Shown here: positions 43,427 to 51,492 of the stretch, in pieces
How positions within the stretch are numbered: position 1 is the first letter of the stretch
Layout: each line of letters opens with the position of its first letter
NCBI RefSeq assembly: GCF_003628535.1
Contig: NZ_RBCI01000014.1
Location: 186,001 to 250,000, forward strand
Direction: 5' to 3'
From: Flavisolibacter nicotianae
GTDB lineage: Bacteria > Bacteroidota > Bacteroidia > Chitinophagales > Chitinophagaceae
Length of the DNA: 64,000 nt
Notes under the pieces: model-generated
Databases searched by the model: none
The model's input: the letters and a program-made list of their open reading frames with translations, nothing else
Told to the model about the DNA's origin: nothing
Program-made: the position numbers and the translations under genes

Positions 43427-43951
43427 TTATTGTTCTTTACCCGCCTGGTAGTTGATGCCGCTCTCTGCAATCTGCGTAAGCAGGAAGTCGGCTCCTTTTT
43501 CTTCTTCCAGGGTTTGCCCCAACAATTCCTTGGCTTCCATGAGCCCCAGTGTTTTGGCCAGTTGCGCCAGGCCACCATAGGTGGCTATTTCATAATGCTC
43601 CGCTTTTTGGGCAGCGAAGATGATGCCCACATCCCGTTGTGCACTGCCGTCATCTGTTTCATCAATGATGTCTTCGCTCTCATCTAAAATGCCGGCCATG
43701 GCAGGACATTTCTTGCCATCAGCTTCTTCGCCAAGCAGGGCAAACACCTGCCCCAGGCGCTCAACGTGGGTTCTTGTCTGCCCCATGTGATTACCCAACG
43801 CATCTTTTAACTGTTTTGTGGTAGCGGCTGCCTGAAGCTTTGGCAACTTCTTGACCAGCTTTTTCTCCACCCAATAGATGTCCCGCAATTGCTCCAGGAA
43901 GAATTCCTTTAGTTTGGAGTCCTGAAGGGTTGTTGAAAACTGTGTTTCCAT
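43427..43951 (-). CDS. YciE/DUF892 ferritin-like protein
   Basis: This 174-residue four-helix protein belongs to the DUF892 family, opening LKEFFLEQLRDIYWVEKKLV with KKLPKLQAAATTKQLKDALG. Further blocks are HMGQTRTHVERLGQVFALLG, GIIFAAQKAEHYEIATYGGL and TLEEEKGADFLL. Paired Glu and His residues across helices suggest a di-iron site as in ferritin-like folds. Family members accompany osmotic, oxidative and stationary-phase stress genes. Here it clusters with broken pcm and hsp20 and a small membrane protein. Confidence 0.9.
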   Translation of the reverse strand: METQFSTTLQDSKLKEFFLEQLRDIYWVEKKLVKKLPKLQAAATTKQLKDALGNHMGQTRTHVERLGQVFALLGEEADGKKCPAMAGILDESEDIIDETDDGSAQRDVGIIFAAQKAEHYEIATYGGLAQLAKTLGLMEAKELLGQTLEEEKGADFLLTQIAESGINYQAGKEQ

Positions 43952-44222
43952 AAGATTTTTTCAAAGAGGCCGAAAGAATGGTGCCAGACAGTTTCTAACA
44001 GCCGCAGCAGAAGGTCTTTGAAGGCTTGGTTTTTGGTTCGTTGGATGTAAACAACAGAGATGAAATACCTCATCGTGATGTTTCTTTTATTTTTTGCCGC
44101 TTGCAACTATAGAAGCAACACTCTACCATAGAAGCCAATGTTATCATCACTGTTTTTAAACAAACCCAACATCCGAAATGGTATAGTTTTTCGGCCGTTC
44201 CGTCAACCCTTTCTCTTCTGAG

Positions 44223-44626
44223 ATGGCAGACATCACTAGACGTCACAGTGGCGGGATTTTTTCAACCTGGATTTCTTCAGAAACCACGGTGAGAAACTCC
44301 CAATTACCAGCGGTAAACAACTGTGAAGACAAGAAATGCTACATTGTTGATGTGGTGGCCCTTGGTTTCAAGAATGATGATTTCCAGATCAATATGGATG
44401 ACGACCTTCTGACCATCAGTGCCGAAACCAAACAGGAAAGGTGAAAATGAAAAATACTACAGTCCGCGAGAATACAGCAATAGTTCCTTTACCCGCTCCT
44501 TCCAGCTACCCGAGAATGCGCAGGCGGAATCCATCAACACAAAGTTCGGGGATGGCGTGTTGAAAATCACCATTCCGGAAACAGAGCAGAAGCTAAAAAG
44601 CTGTCAGGCAGATCAACATTGAGTAA
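44223..44626 (+). pseudogene. Hsp20/alpha-crystallin small heat-shock protein, frameshifted
   Basis: The first frame gives NCEDKKCYIVDVVALGFKND and DFQINMDDDLLTISAETKQE, then TGA. A second frame continues ENEKYYSPREYSNSSFTRSF, QLPENAQAESINTKFGDGVL and KITIPE, the normal alpha-crystallin core. A third frame near 44605 supplies the closing RQINIE with the I-x-I tail motif and TAA at 44624. So one hsp20 gene is present with two frameshifts. Small heat-shock proteins hold unfolding proteins. Either the gene has decayed or the read has indels; both shifts lie in A-rich runs. Confidence 0.78.
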
Positions 44627-45756
44627 AAACCCTATTCATGACCCATTAAAAACAGGCTCAATGGAAAAAGGACCCCTATCAAAATTGCAACGAACATTTT
44701 GCTTTTCATTGTTGGTACCATTCTCGTGTTTGTGCGTTGGTTTTGGTGGTCCTGCCGGCCTCCGTCCTGTTTGAAGCCACTGGTTATGCGCTGATGGGCT
44801 AGATAGTGGGCAGCCATGTCTATCATCATGCCTGGCAGTGAGGTGTTATTAGCGGTACCTTCCATACCGGGGATTATCTATTTTTTTTATTGCGGCAACA
44901 GAGTCATCAACCGGCTCAGCTCCGGGATAAAAATGCCGTTTCACTTTTGGCCATGCCACAGGGCGCAGCATTGGGTACTTGGCGGAAGACAAGAAAAGCG
45001 CACGATATGACTAAGAGCAGCCAAGCCTTTCTTGCATGTGCAAACATAAAAGCTGGTATTGTTATACCAGCTTTTGGCGACAATACATGAGAAGAGAAAT
45101 AGACATGAAAATGTAGATCTTTTTCCTGCAACGCTTCCTTCAAGTCCCAACAGAGACGGCGAAATCGGTTAATTATCAGGCACCTACGTGGAGTCACGAA
45201 ACAAAAACCGGGGGATTTTTGGCGATTTCTACTGCGACGCGTACCTGCTAAAAACCAGTCTTTTTGCGTGGTAATTTTCGCTGCAACCGATTCTTTTTCT
45301 TTAAAAAACCGCCGCCAGTTTTAAAAATTCCGGACGGGTGTCCGCCACGTTACTTCTGTTTTCCAAAAAAGATGTGCTGGCAATACAGCCCTTTGAATCT
45401 GGAACCCGGACCAGTTTTTCTTCCCACCGATCTTTGCGGACCAAAGGCTTTTATCAGCATCATCAGGAAGAAGAGGATAGACGATTCCGGCGTCAAATCC
45501 AGCAAGGCCTGCTGGAGGAGGGTCGTATCCAAATTCAGTTTGGCCAATTGTGGGAACCATGAGGAAGTATAAGTAGCCTGTATCCCACAGAGGATAACAA
45601 GCGAAGCATCGAACAGGGTGCCGTTTACACGGCTGGCAACCCTACAAAAAGAGCGGACCGTTTCTTTACCATGATACTTACCACCTTCTCAATTGTGGAG
45701 CAAGAGTATTTGCTACCCACCAGGCAAAAGCACCTGGCCCAGTCTTCGCACAGCCT

Positions 45757-45830
45757 GGGATCCCCGGTTCAAATCCCAATAGGATCACAGTCTACGTTTC
45801 AAAAACAGTCAAGCCATTGCAACGCTGCAG
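45757..45830 (+). repeat. Dispersed repeat, copy F (3' end only)
   Basis: GGTTCAAATCCCAATAGGAT, CACAGTCTACGTTTCAAAAA and CAGTCAAGCCATTGCA match the end of copy D (GATTCGAGTCCCTCAGGAGC, CACAGAGTAAGTTTCAAAAT, CAGTCAATCCCTTGCA). The T-arm-like GGTTCAAATCC is preserved. The rest of the element is not recognisable. Confidence 0.5.
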
Positions 45831-45914
45831 AAAACATGCAGCGAAACTAAAGAGCAGTCCTGTTGCCAGCATCGGAAAACCGCGACAATTTGTGCAAAAA
45901 ATCCAGAATTTAAG

Positions 45915-45926
45915 GCAAACGTTTGC
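45915..45926. promoter_or_regulatory. LacI-family-type operator upstream of the sugar kinase
   Basis: GCAAACGTTTGC is a perfect palindrome with a central CG, the classical form for LacI/GalR-family regulators. It lies about 110 bp before the kinase start at 46037. Two identical sites stand at 59508 and 59529 at the far end of the locus, so one regulator probably controls all units. Confidence 0.75.
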
Positions 45927-46036
45927 GCAGCAATCTTTCTTTCGGCCGTTGTATGTTTACACCAATCGGGCAGTTTTTTCCGTGCCGTCCATTTGAAAAG
46001 ACGGGGACCGGCCTGTTGACGAACAAACGACTTTCC

Positions 46037-47119
46037 ATGCAAACCAAACTTATTATCGCGGCCTATGGCCTTCACGCAGCTAACTGCACTGCCGTCCCTT
46101 TTGGAACAGGACTGATCAATCGCACCTGGAAGGTCTCCTGCAAACGCTCAGGCACAGACTTTATTCTACAACGACTGAATACCGCAGTCTTTAAAGATCC
46201 TTATGCCATCGGAAGGAATATCAGCGACATTGCCGGTTACCTCGATCTTCATTCTCCAGGCTACCGGTTCATTGCGCCTCTAAAGACAATCGAAGGTGAT
46301 GAATTGTACCGGGGCACGGGACAAGACGAGGTTTACCGGATGTTTCCCTTTTTAGCTGACTCCCTCTCCTTTGATGTGGTCCATAACCCGCAACAGGCCT
46401 ATGAAGCTGCCCGCCAGTTTGCTTTGTTCACAAAACTGCTGGCCGGTTTTAGCGCCCGATCGCTACGTATAACCCTTCCGGACTTTCACAATCTCTCGCT
46501 GCGGTTTGCACAATTCCAGCAGGCACTGACCAACGGAGATCCGGCACGCGGGGAAAAAGCGGCAGACCTGATCGAATTTTTACAGCAACAGGAGGCCATC
46601 GTTGCTACTTACGAGGCTATCAAAGGCAACCCTGAATTTAAGATCCGCGTGACCCACCACGATACCAAAATCAGCAATGTGCTTTTTGATTCGGAAGACA
46701 AAGGCCTTTGTGTCATTGACCTCGATACAGTGATGCCGGGTTATTTCATCAGTGATGTGGGCGACATGCTTCGCACATACCTGTCTGCCGCAAATGAAGA
46801 AGAATGGGACGTCGAAAAAATCACCGTCCGCGATGAGTTTTTTGAAGCGATCGTCAAAGGCTATTTAAGCGAGTTGAACGAGGAATTGAGTGAAACGGAA
46901 AAAAAACATTTTGTGTATGCCGGCAAATTCATGATCTACATGCAGGCCCTTCGCTTTTTGACCGATTATTTAAACAACGATGTTTACTACGGTGCAAAAT
47001 ATGAAGGCCATAACCTGATCCGGGCACAAAATCAGGCCATTCTGCTGGAAAGACTCCTGGAAAAAGAAGAATGGCTCAACCGGATTGTCGCATCCTGCCA
47101 AACAACGGTCAGCCAGTAA
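46037..47119 (+). CDS. Phosphotransferase-family sugar kinase, N-acetylhexosamine kinase (NahK)-like
   Basis: The cytoplasmic kinase has 360 residues from the ATG at 46037. The fold is that of aminoglycoside phosphotransferases. The catalytic loop is THHDTKISNVLFD with D209 and N214, followed by CVIDLDTVMPGYFISDVGDM carrying the metal-binding aspartates. The N-terminal FGTGLINRTWKV is the glycine-rich nucleotide loop. The H-DTK--N-LFD plus IDLDTVMPG pattern matches NahK, which makes N-acetylhexosamine 1-phosphate. It is convergent with the glycosidase genes and has the same type of operator in front. Phosphorylation of released GalNAc or GlcNAc is the likely role. Confidence 0.82.
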   Translation: MQTKLIIAAYGLHAANCTAVPFGTGLINRTWKVSCKRSGTDFILQRLNTAVFKDPYAIGRNISDIAGYLDLHSPGYRFIAPLKTIEGDELYRGTGQDEVYRMFPFLADSLSFDVVHNPQQAYEAARQFALFTKLLAGFSARSLRITLPDFHNLSLRFAQFQQALTNGDPARGEKAADLIEFLQQQEAIVATYEAIKGNPEFKIRVTHHDTKISNVLFDSEDKGLCVIDLDTVMPGYFISDVGDMLRTYLSAANEEEWDVEKITVRDEFFEAIVKGYLSELNEELSETEKKHFVYAGKFMIYMQALRFLTDYLNNDVYYGAKYEGHNLIRAQNQAILLERLLEKEEWLNRIVASCQTTVSQ

Positions 47120-47128
47120 CCCAAAACG

Positions 47129-49495
47129 TTACCTGAACACAACAATGCGGTTGGATTGGCCCGTGAACCTGATTTCATCCGTGGCAGCGATGCGTGTCTT
47201 TCCGTTTAACAGATATTTTTTGCCGGCAAGGCCTTTCACCCGGAGCGTATAAAACCAGCCTGCTTTACTTGTTGACAACCGGTATTCGAGAGACCTGTCT
47301 TTTTTCATTACGCCAAACGTAATGGCTATGTTACCAACAGGAAGGTTGGTGATCTGAATTTTGTTCCAGTCCGCCGGCAGGTTGGGTGCGAAGGTGATAG
47401 TGCGATTAACCGCATCCGGATTGATTCCAAAAATCATGGTGACCAGCGGCGACGCCAGCCCATAGATCGTCCAGGCCTGCACCGGGCAGCCGTAATCAGG
47501 CATCATTTCCGAAATGGAGCCGGGTAATACCCGGCCGAAGGTTTGCACGATCCGATCAACATACCAAAGGCCCTGGTCAATGCGGCCGTACTGGCATTCA
47601 GCCATGGCCTGCACGCCGGTTGCAATCGTCATCATGCTTTGCTTTTCCACGGCCGACAGGTAAGGACCGTATTCACCGCAATGTTCCCTGTGCACTTTGT
47701 CTAGCAGACGAATGGCCTGGTCCGGAGGTGCAATCCCCGTTTCCATCGGCGTGCTGATTACCCAGTTCTTGTTGGTAAACCAGCCTTTCATGGTGCCTTC
47801 AGGAAGCGTTGTGAACTTCGCCAAAAGGGTTTTGTAGAATTGTTGCCGTTCCGCTGTCGCAGGATTGAGTTGGCCTGAAGCGGTAGCAGCCTGTAACTGT
47901 TCGACGGCCCCTTTTGCCGTTTGCATGGCTTGTTCGCGGCTACCATAAAAATCGCAGTAACTGCCCTGCTCTTTGTCCCAGAACAGGGTGTTGATGCGGT
48001 CCTTGAGAAGCGCTGCTTTTTGTGTATAGTCCTTTTGCACAGCGGATTCCTTGAACAAGGTGGCCATTTGCGACGCGGCTTCCAGTGCCTGCTGGGTGTA
48101 CACGGCCACGTCTATCAGCTCCGCGTTCAGGCCTTTAACTTCCATGATCCCATAGCCTTCCGGAAACAGGTTGCCGTTCTGGTCCTTCTCGGTCAGCAAC
48201 CAGGCAATGCCTTTTTTAACGGCAGGATACATTTCTTCCAAAAACTCCCTGTCGCCTGTCCATTGAAAGACCTTCCAGACAGCGATGGGAAACTGGGCCG
48301 TTTCCTGCGAGTTGCCCTTGTTGCCTACAAAGCCGTTGGTCGACATTTCATGAATGATACGCCCATTGCCATTGACTTTTTCAGAGACATTTTTGATGGC
48401 ACGGAGCGTTGATTTGGCCAGACTGAAATCTCCTGTTTCCACCACACCCTGCAGCGCATAAAAATTATCGCAGCCGAAAAGCCAGGGATATTCTACGGCA
48501 CCAGCGCCCAGGAAACGGCCGGTAGAGGGCAGGTCGCAAACCAGCCATTCCGTGTTCAGCTTTCCCCAGGTATAGGCCAGTTGCAGTTTTTTATCCGGGA
48601 TATCAATCATCGACCGGTTAAGGATGGAAACATAATGGGCCTTTTTCTCTTCCAGTAACTGTAACCCGTTTTTCAATAGCTCCTTACAGGCAGCCACAGC
48701 GTCTTTCCTGTTTTGATTGGAGCCTGCAAGAACAAAACTTACGGTCCTGGTTTCGCCGGCTTTTAAGGAAAGACGGTACGTGGTGGCGGCAGCCTTTCCC
48801 TGCCCCCTGGTTTGTATCGGCGTTTTGACTCCTTCGGCGTGAGCGATGGCCGGTAATGAAGAACCCCATGCTGCAAACCAGGGATGCTGTTGGTCGTTGG
48901 CCGTAAACATCCGGCTGGCTTCGTCCCACTGCAGGGTGTCAGGCGCATCCAGGATGTTGTTTTCTTTGGAGAACCATACCGGGCTCAGATCGGTCTTCAC
49001 CACAAAATCCAAATGCAGGTGACGTTCCCGGTTACTGGCATTGCGAAGCGTGTAGCGAACGATGAGGCCCTGCTTTCCCTGTGGGCAATATTGCAGCCGT
49101 TCGATGTCGATACCGTTCAACACAGGGGCATAAAGAAAGCGGTTGCCGTACGGATAGTTGATAAAGTCTTTGGCTTGCAGCAGCCAGCTTTCCTTTTTGT
49201 CGGCGGCATCGGTCAGCTTCAACCAAAAGCCATCCACCAGTTTGATGGGGTGCAGCCACAAGCCTCCCATCTCCCCCTTCACATGCGAGCCCAGGTCGGG
49301 GAAATTGCCATCCTGCGTCCCAATCAGGTAAGTGCGGTCACCCGGCGTCAAGTAGGGTTTGTCGGGATGAAGGCCGTGGGAAGAAAGGCCTTGCATGGCC
49401 GGTGTAGCAGCCCACTGGTTTTGTTGCGCCAGGCATTGTCCGGCAGAAAAAACGGATAGGGAGAGCGCCGTAAAAACCATTGAAGCCTTTTGCAT
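47129..49495 (-). CDS. Six-hairpin (GDE/amylo-glucosidase-like) exported glycoside hydrolase
   Basis: About 788 residues are read from the ATG at 49495, which gives a signal peptide MQKASMVFTALSLSVFSAGQ cleaved at CLAQ. An N-terminal beta-sandwich (to about 290) is followed by an (alpha/alpha)6 toroid with YPWLFGCDNFYALQGVVETG, QFPIAVWKVFQWTGDREFLE and LFPEGYGIMEVKGLNAELID, then a C-terminal beta domain. Candidate acids are the Asp in FGCDNF, Glu in GIMEVKG and Glu in PMETG. This layout is shared by glycogen-debranching-like and GH78/GH95-like enzymes; the exact family is open. It ends 9 bp from the convergent kinase stop. Confidence 0.8.
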   Translation of the reverse strand: MQKASMVFTALSLSVFSAGQCLAQQNQWAATPAMQGLSSHGLHPDKPYLTPGDRTYLIGTQDGNFPDLGSHVKGEMGGLWLHPIKLVDGFWLKLTDAADKKESWLLQAKDFINYPYGNRFLYAPVLNGIDIERLQYCPQGKQGLIVRYTLRNASNRERHLHLDFVVKTDLSPVWFSKENNILDAPDTLQWDEASRMFTANDQQHPWFAAWGSSLPAIAHAEGVKTPIQTRGQGKAAATTYRLSLKAGETRTVSFVLAGSNQNRKDAVAACKELLKNGLQLLEEKKAHYVSILNRSMIDIPDKKLQLAYTWGKLNTEWLVCDLPSTGRFLGAGAVEYPWLFGCDNFYALQGVVETGDFSLAKSTLRAIKNVSEKVNGNGRIIHEMSTNGFVGNKGNSQETAQFPIAVWKVFQWTGDREFLEEMYPAVKKGIAWLLTEKDQNGNLFPEGYGIMEVKGLNAELIDVAVYTQQALEAASQMATLFKESAVQKDYTQKAALLKDRINTLFWDKEQGSYCDFYGSREQAMQTAKGAVEQLQAATASGQLNPATAERQQFYKTLLAKFTTLPEGTMKGWFTNKNWVISTPMETGIAPPDQAIRLLDKVHREHCGEYGPYLSAVEKQSMMTIATGVQAMAECQYGRIDQGLWYVDRIVQTFGRVLPGSISEMMPDYGCPVQAWTIYGLASPLVTMIFGINPDAVNRTITFAPNLPADWNKIQITNLPVGNIAITFGVMKKDRSLEYRLSTSKAGWFYTLRVKGLAGKKYLLNGKTRIAATDEIRFTGQSNRIVVFR

Positions 49496-49589
49496 TTTCA
49501 ATAACATGCCAATCAGTTTTGTGCTGTGTTTCGCAAGAAACAGCCGTGGAAGTTGTTTGTTGGTGGACTCGTCTTTTGCTTGAAACAAA

Positions 49590-49634
49590 CTGTCGTTTCA
49601 AGGACCCAACAAAATCATTGGATTGAAACGACAG
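49590..49634. other. Intercistronic stem-loop
   Basis: CTGTCGTTTCAA and TTGAAACGACAG form a perfect 12-bp stem with a 21-base loop between the DUF5107 stop and the glycosidase start. On the minus strand the tail is TTTGTTTC, which is weak for termination. It may stabilise mRNA ends or reduce expression of the last gene. Confidence 0.6.
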
Positions 49635-49677
49635 GATTTTTTTCTTGCCTGGGGCAAAACAGTATTTGCCGAAAACC

Positions 49678-51489
49678 TTATTCGTATTCGCGATAGGCAC
49701 CGAAGCGGGCCAGCCGATCTTCGCCCAGTTGCGGCGGAATGGGAAGTTCCGGCAGGTGCAGCTTTTCACAGATCTGCATCCATAATCCGGTACGGGTATA
49801 GGTCTGGTGCACTTTCTGGAACGGTGTTGCCAGCAACAGGTCTTTGGCCTCTTTCGCCTGTCCCTTATCGATCAAGAGTTGCACTTTGCGTTCAATTACC
49901 CATTCGTCTTTCAGGGCATCCACCTTTGACAGCCAGGCCTCTCTCTCCGGGATTGTCTGCAGACCAAGATTGCGCAACACCTTATCCCGCTCTACCACCA
50001 CCTGCGGGTGCAGTTGCAGCCAGGTTTCCGTGATAGCGTCAAAAGCTTTCTTCGCACCCTTCATGTCGCCTTTTGCTTTTAGCAAACGAGCCAGCAGCGG
50101 CTTGGCAATGGCAGCGCCGGAAGCGGATAGTTGTTTGATCGCTTCTTCGCTTATGTCGGTGCCCGCCAGCCAGGTGCCGTAATAAAATCGCCACAGTGAC
50201 TGCTCTTCGCCTTTGGTTTGGCTGATCGCCCATTGAAAAGGCGCATCGAGGTTTTCCATACCGGAAGGCGCCCAAAGATTCAGTTCTTCGGAAGGTGGTT
50301 TTGGCAGCTGCCTGCTTTTCGTTTGATAGGCTTTTTGCAGCTGCTTCCAAACCGACACCTCGCCTTCTCTTGCCCATTGAAACAGGGGAATCTCCCCGAC
50401 CGGGCGAAGCGAATTTGCCGGCACTTTCAAGGTGTAGATGTCAAGCTCCCTATCGGAAGGAATCCAGTATTCAACATGCCAGCGGGTTTCATGGGGATGC
50501 AGTTCCAGTTTGATGGACTGGTCGCCAATAGGCCCGCCCTGCACTTCCAGGTAGGTCTGATGCTTTGCAGTGCTGAGTGTAGACCAACTGCTGTCTTCTC
50601 CCCTTCCGTAGCTCCACAGCTTGATACCTGAGGCGATCTTTTCATCGGCAATGTGGTACAAACCGGTACCGAGCGACGGCGTGTAGGCACCAAAGGCATT
50701 GGCATCTTTTGTTTTCCAGAAATAACCGGTCATTTCTTTGATATCCTGCTCGGTCCTGGGTCCCTGCGTGGCCCAGTCGATCGTGTCTACTTTGGAAGCA
50801 TGCGACAAGACCTTGCCCTTTGGAAAATCAAATTTCGTATCGGCCGCAGCAGGCAGCGCCGCATTCGACCACGACATCCAGGGATAGGCCTTTGTGCCCG
50901 GGTTGAAAAACTTCACCCGTTCCGTAACAAAATTGTCCTTTGCACCCAGCGAATATTCCACCGACCACTGCATGCCAAACCGTAGCTCGCGTTCACCGCA
51001 GGTGATATAGGTACGGTCTTTGGTCCGGTCGATTTTATACAGCACCTTTTCGTTCTGGCTGGGCGAATGCGAGATGGGAAAACTCACTTCGATGCCCCCG
51101 GCCACAAAATAAAAACGCGGCAGGATGCGGGTGTAGCGGATCACATCCGGTACGTAAAGCACTTCCTTCCCGGATGGCTTGTGCACCATCGAAACGATCT
51201 TTCCGCCCATGTCCGGGCAGATGGTAACTTTGACGAACCCATTTTCCAACACCACAAACCTGTATTTCTTGCCGACAGGCCGGTTGGAGGTTTCGGCGTA
51301 GCTGTTATAGGGATAGACACCGTTGGGGTCCAGCGCCGTGGGCACCGGGCCAAACGGAGTTAAGACGTGGGTGAGCAGGTCTGCATCGAATTCCTTACAC
51401 ACCACGATGTCGGCAAACGGATTTGCCAGGCAGCGAGTGGTAAACAAGACGGAGATGAAAAAAAAGCAGATGCCGGATTGGATACGCAT
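49678..51489 (-). CDS. DUF5107 exported protein with C-terminal TPR-like helices
   Basis: This 603-residue protein has a signal peptide ending CLANP. A galactose-mutarotase-like beta-supersandwich covers about 40-370 (VVLENGFVKVTICPDMGGKI; YFVAGGIEVSFPISHSPSQN; MSWSNAALPA). Helical repeats follow in the last 170 residues (LLARLLKAKGDMKGAKKAFD). DUF5107 proteins are common in Bacteroidota glycan loci and resemble hydrolase accessory or carbohydrate-binding proteins; catalysis is not established. The C-terminal TPR part is shorter than in many homologues. It lies 3 bp after the GH123-like gene, clearly one operon. Confidence 0.85.
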   Translation of the reverse strand: MRIQSGICFFFISVLFTTRCLANPFADIVVCKEFDADLLTHVLTPFGPVPTALDPNGVYPYNSYAETSNRPVGKKYRFVVLENGFVKVTICPDMGGKIVSMVHKPSGKEVLYVPDVIRYTRILPRFYFVAGGIEVSFPISHSPSQNEKVLYKIDRTKDRTYITCGERELRFGMQWSVEYSLGAKDNFVTERVKFFNPGTKAYPWMSWSNAALPAAADTKFDFPKGKVLSHASKVDTIDWATQGPRTEQDIKEMTGYFWKTKDANAFGAYTPSLGTGLYHIADEKIASGIKLWSYGRGEDSSWSTLSTAKHQTYLEVQGGPIGDQSIKLELHPHETRWHVEYWIPSDRELDIYTLKVPANSLRPVGEIPLFQWAREGEVSVWKQLQKAYQTKSRQLPKPPSEELNLWAPSGMENLDAPFQWAISQTKGEEQSLWRFYYGTWLAGTDISEEAIKQLSASGAAIAKPLLARLLKAKGDMKGAKKAFDAITETWLQLHPQVVVERDKVLRNLGLQTIPEREAWLSKVDALKDEWVIERKVQLLIDKGQAKEAKDLLLATPFQKVHQTYTRTGLWMQICEKLHLPELPIPPQLGEDRLARFGAYREYE

Positions 51490-51492
51490 GTT

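Larger units (their letters stand above)
44627..46036. other. 1.4-kb spacer before the glycan locus
   Basis: No open frame has recognisable motifs. On the minus strand at 44632-44710 a 25-codon hydrophobic peptide (KMFVAILIGVLFPLSLFLMG) is visible but isolated. The right end carries the tail of a dispersed repeat at about 45755-45830 and the LacI-type operator at 45915. An in-frame upstream extension of the kinase gene overlaps the operator and is not believed. Confidence 0.5.

Noticed and set aside
45757-45830. A tRNA gene ending GGTTCAAATCCC
   Set aside because: No D-arm, anticodon arm or 5' acceptor strand can be paired upstream; the stretch aligns with the tail of the dispersed repeat.
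45923-46036. Longer N-terminus for the sugar kinase beginning at 45923
   Set aside because: It would overlap the LacI-type operator, and the ATG at 46037 already gives the complete kinase domain with its nucleotide loop.
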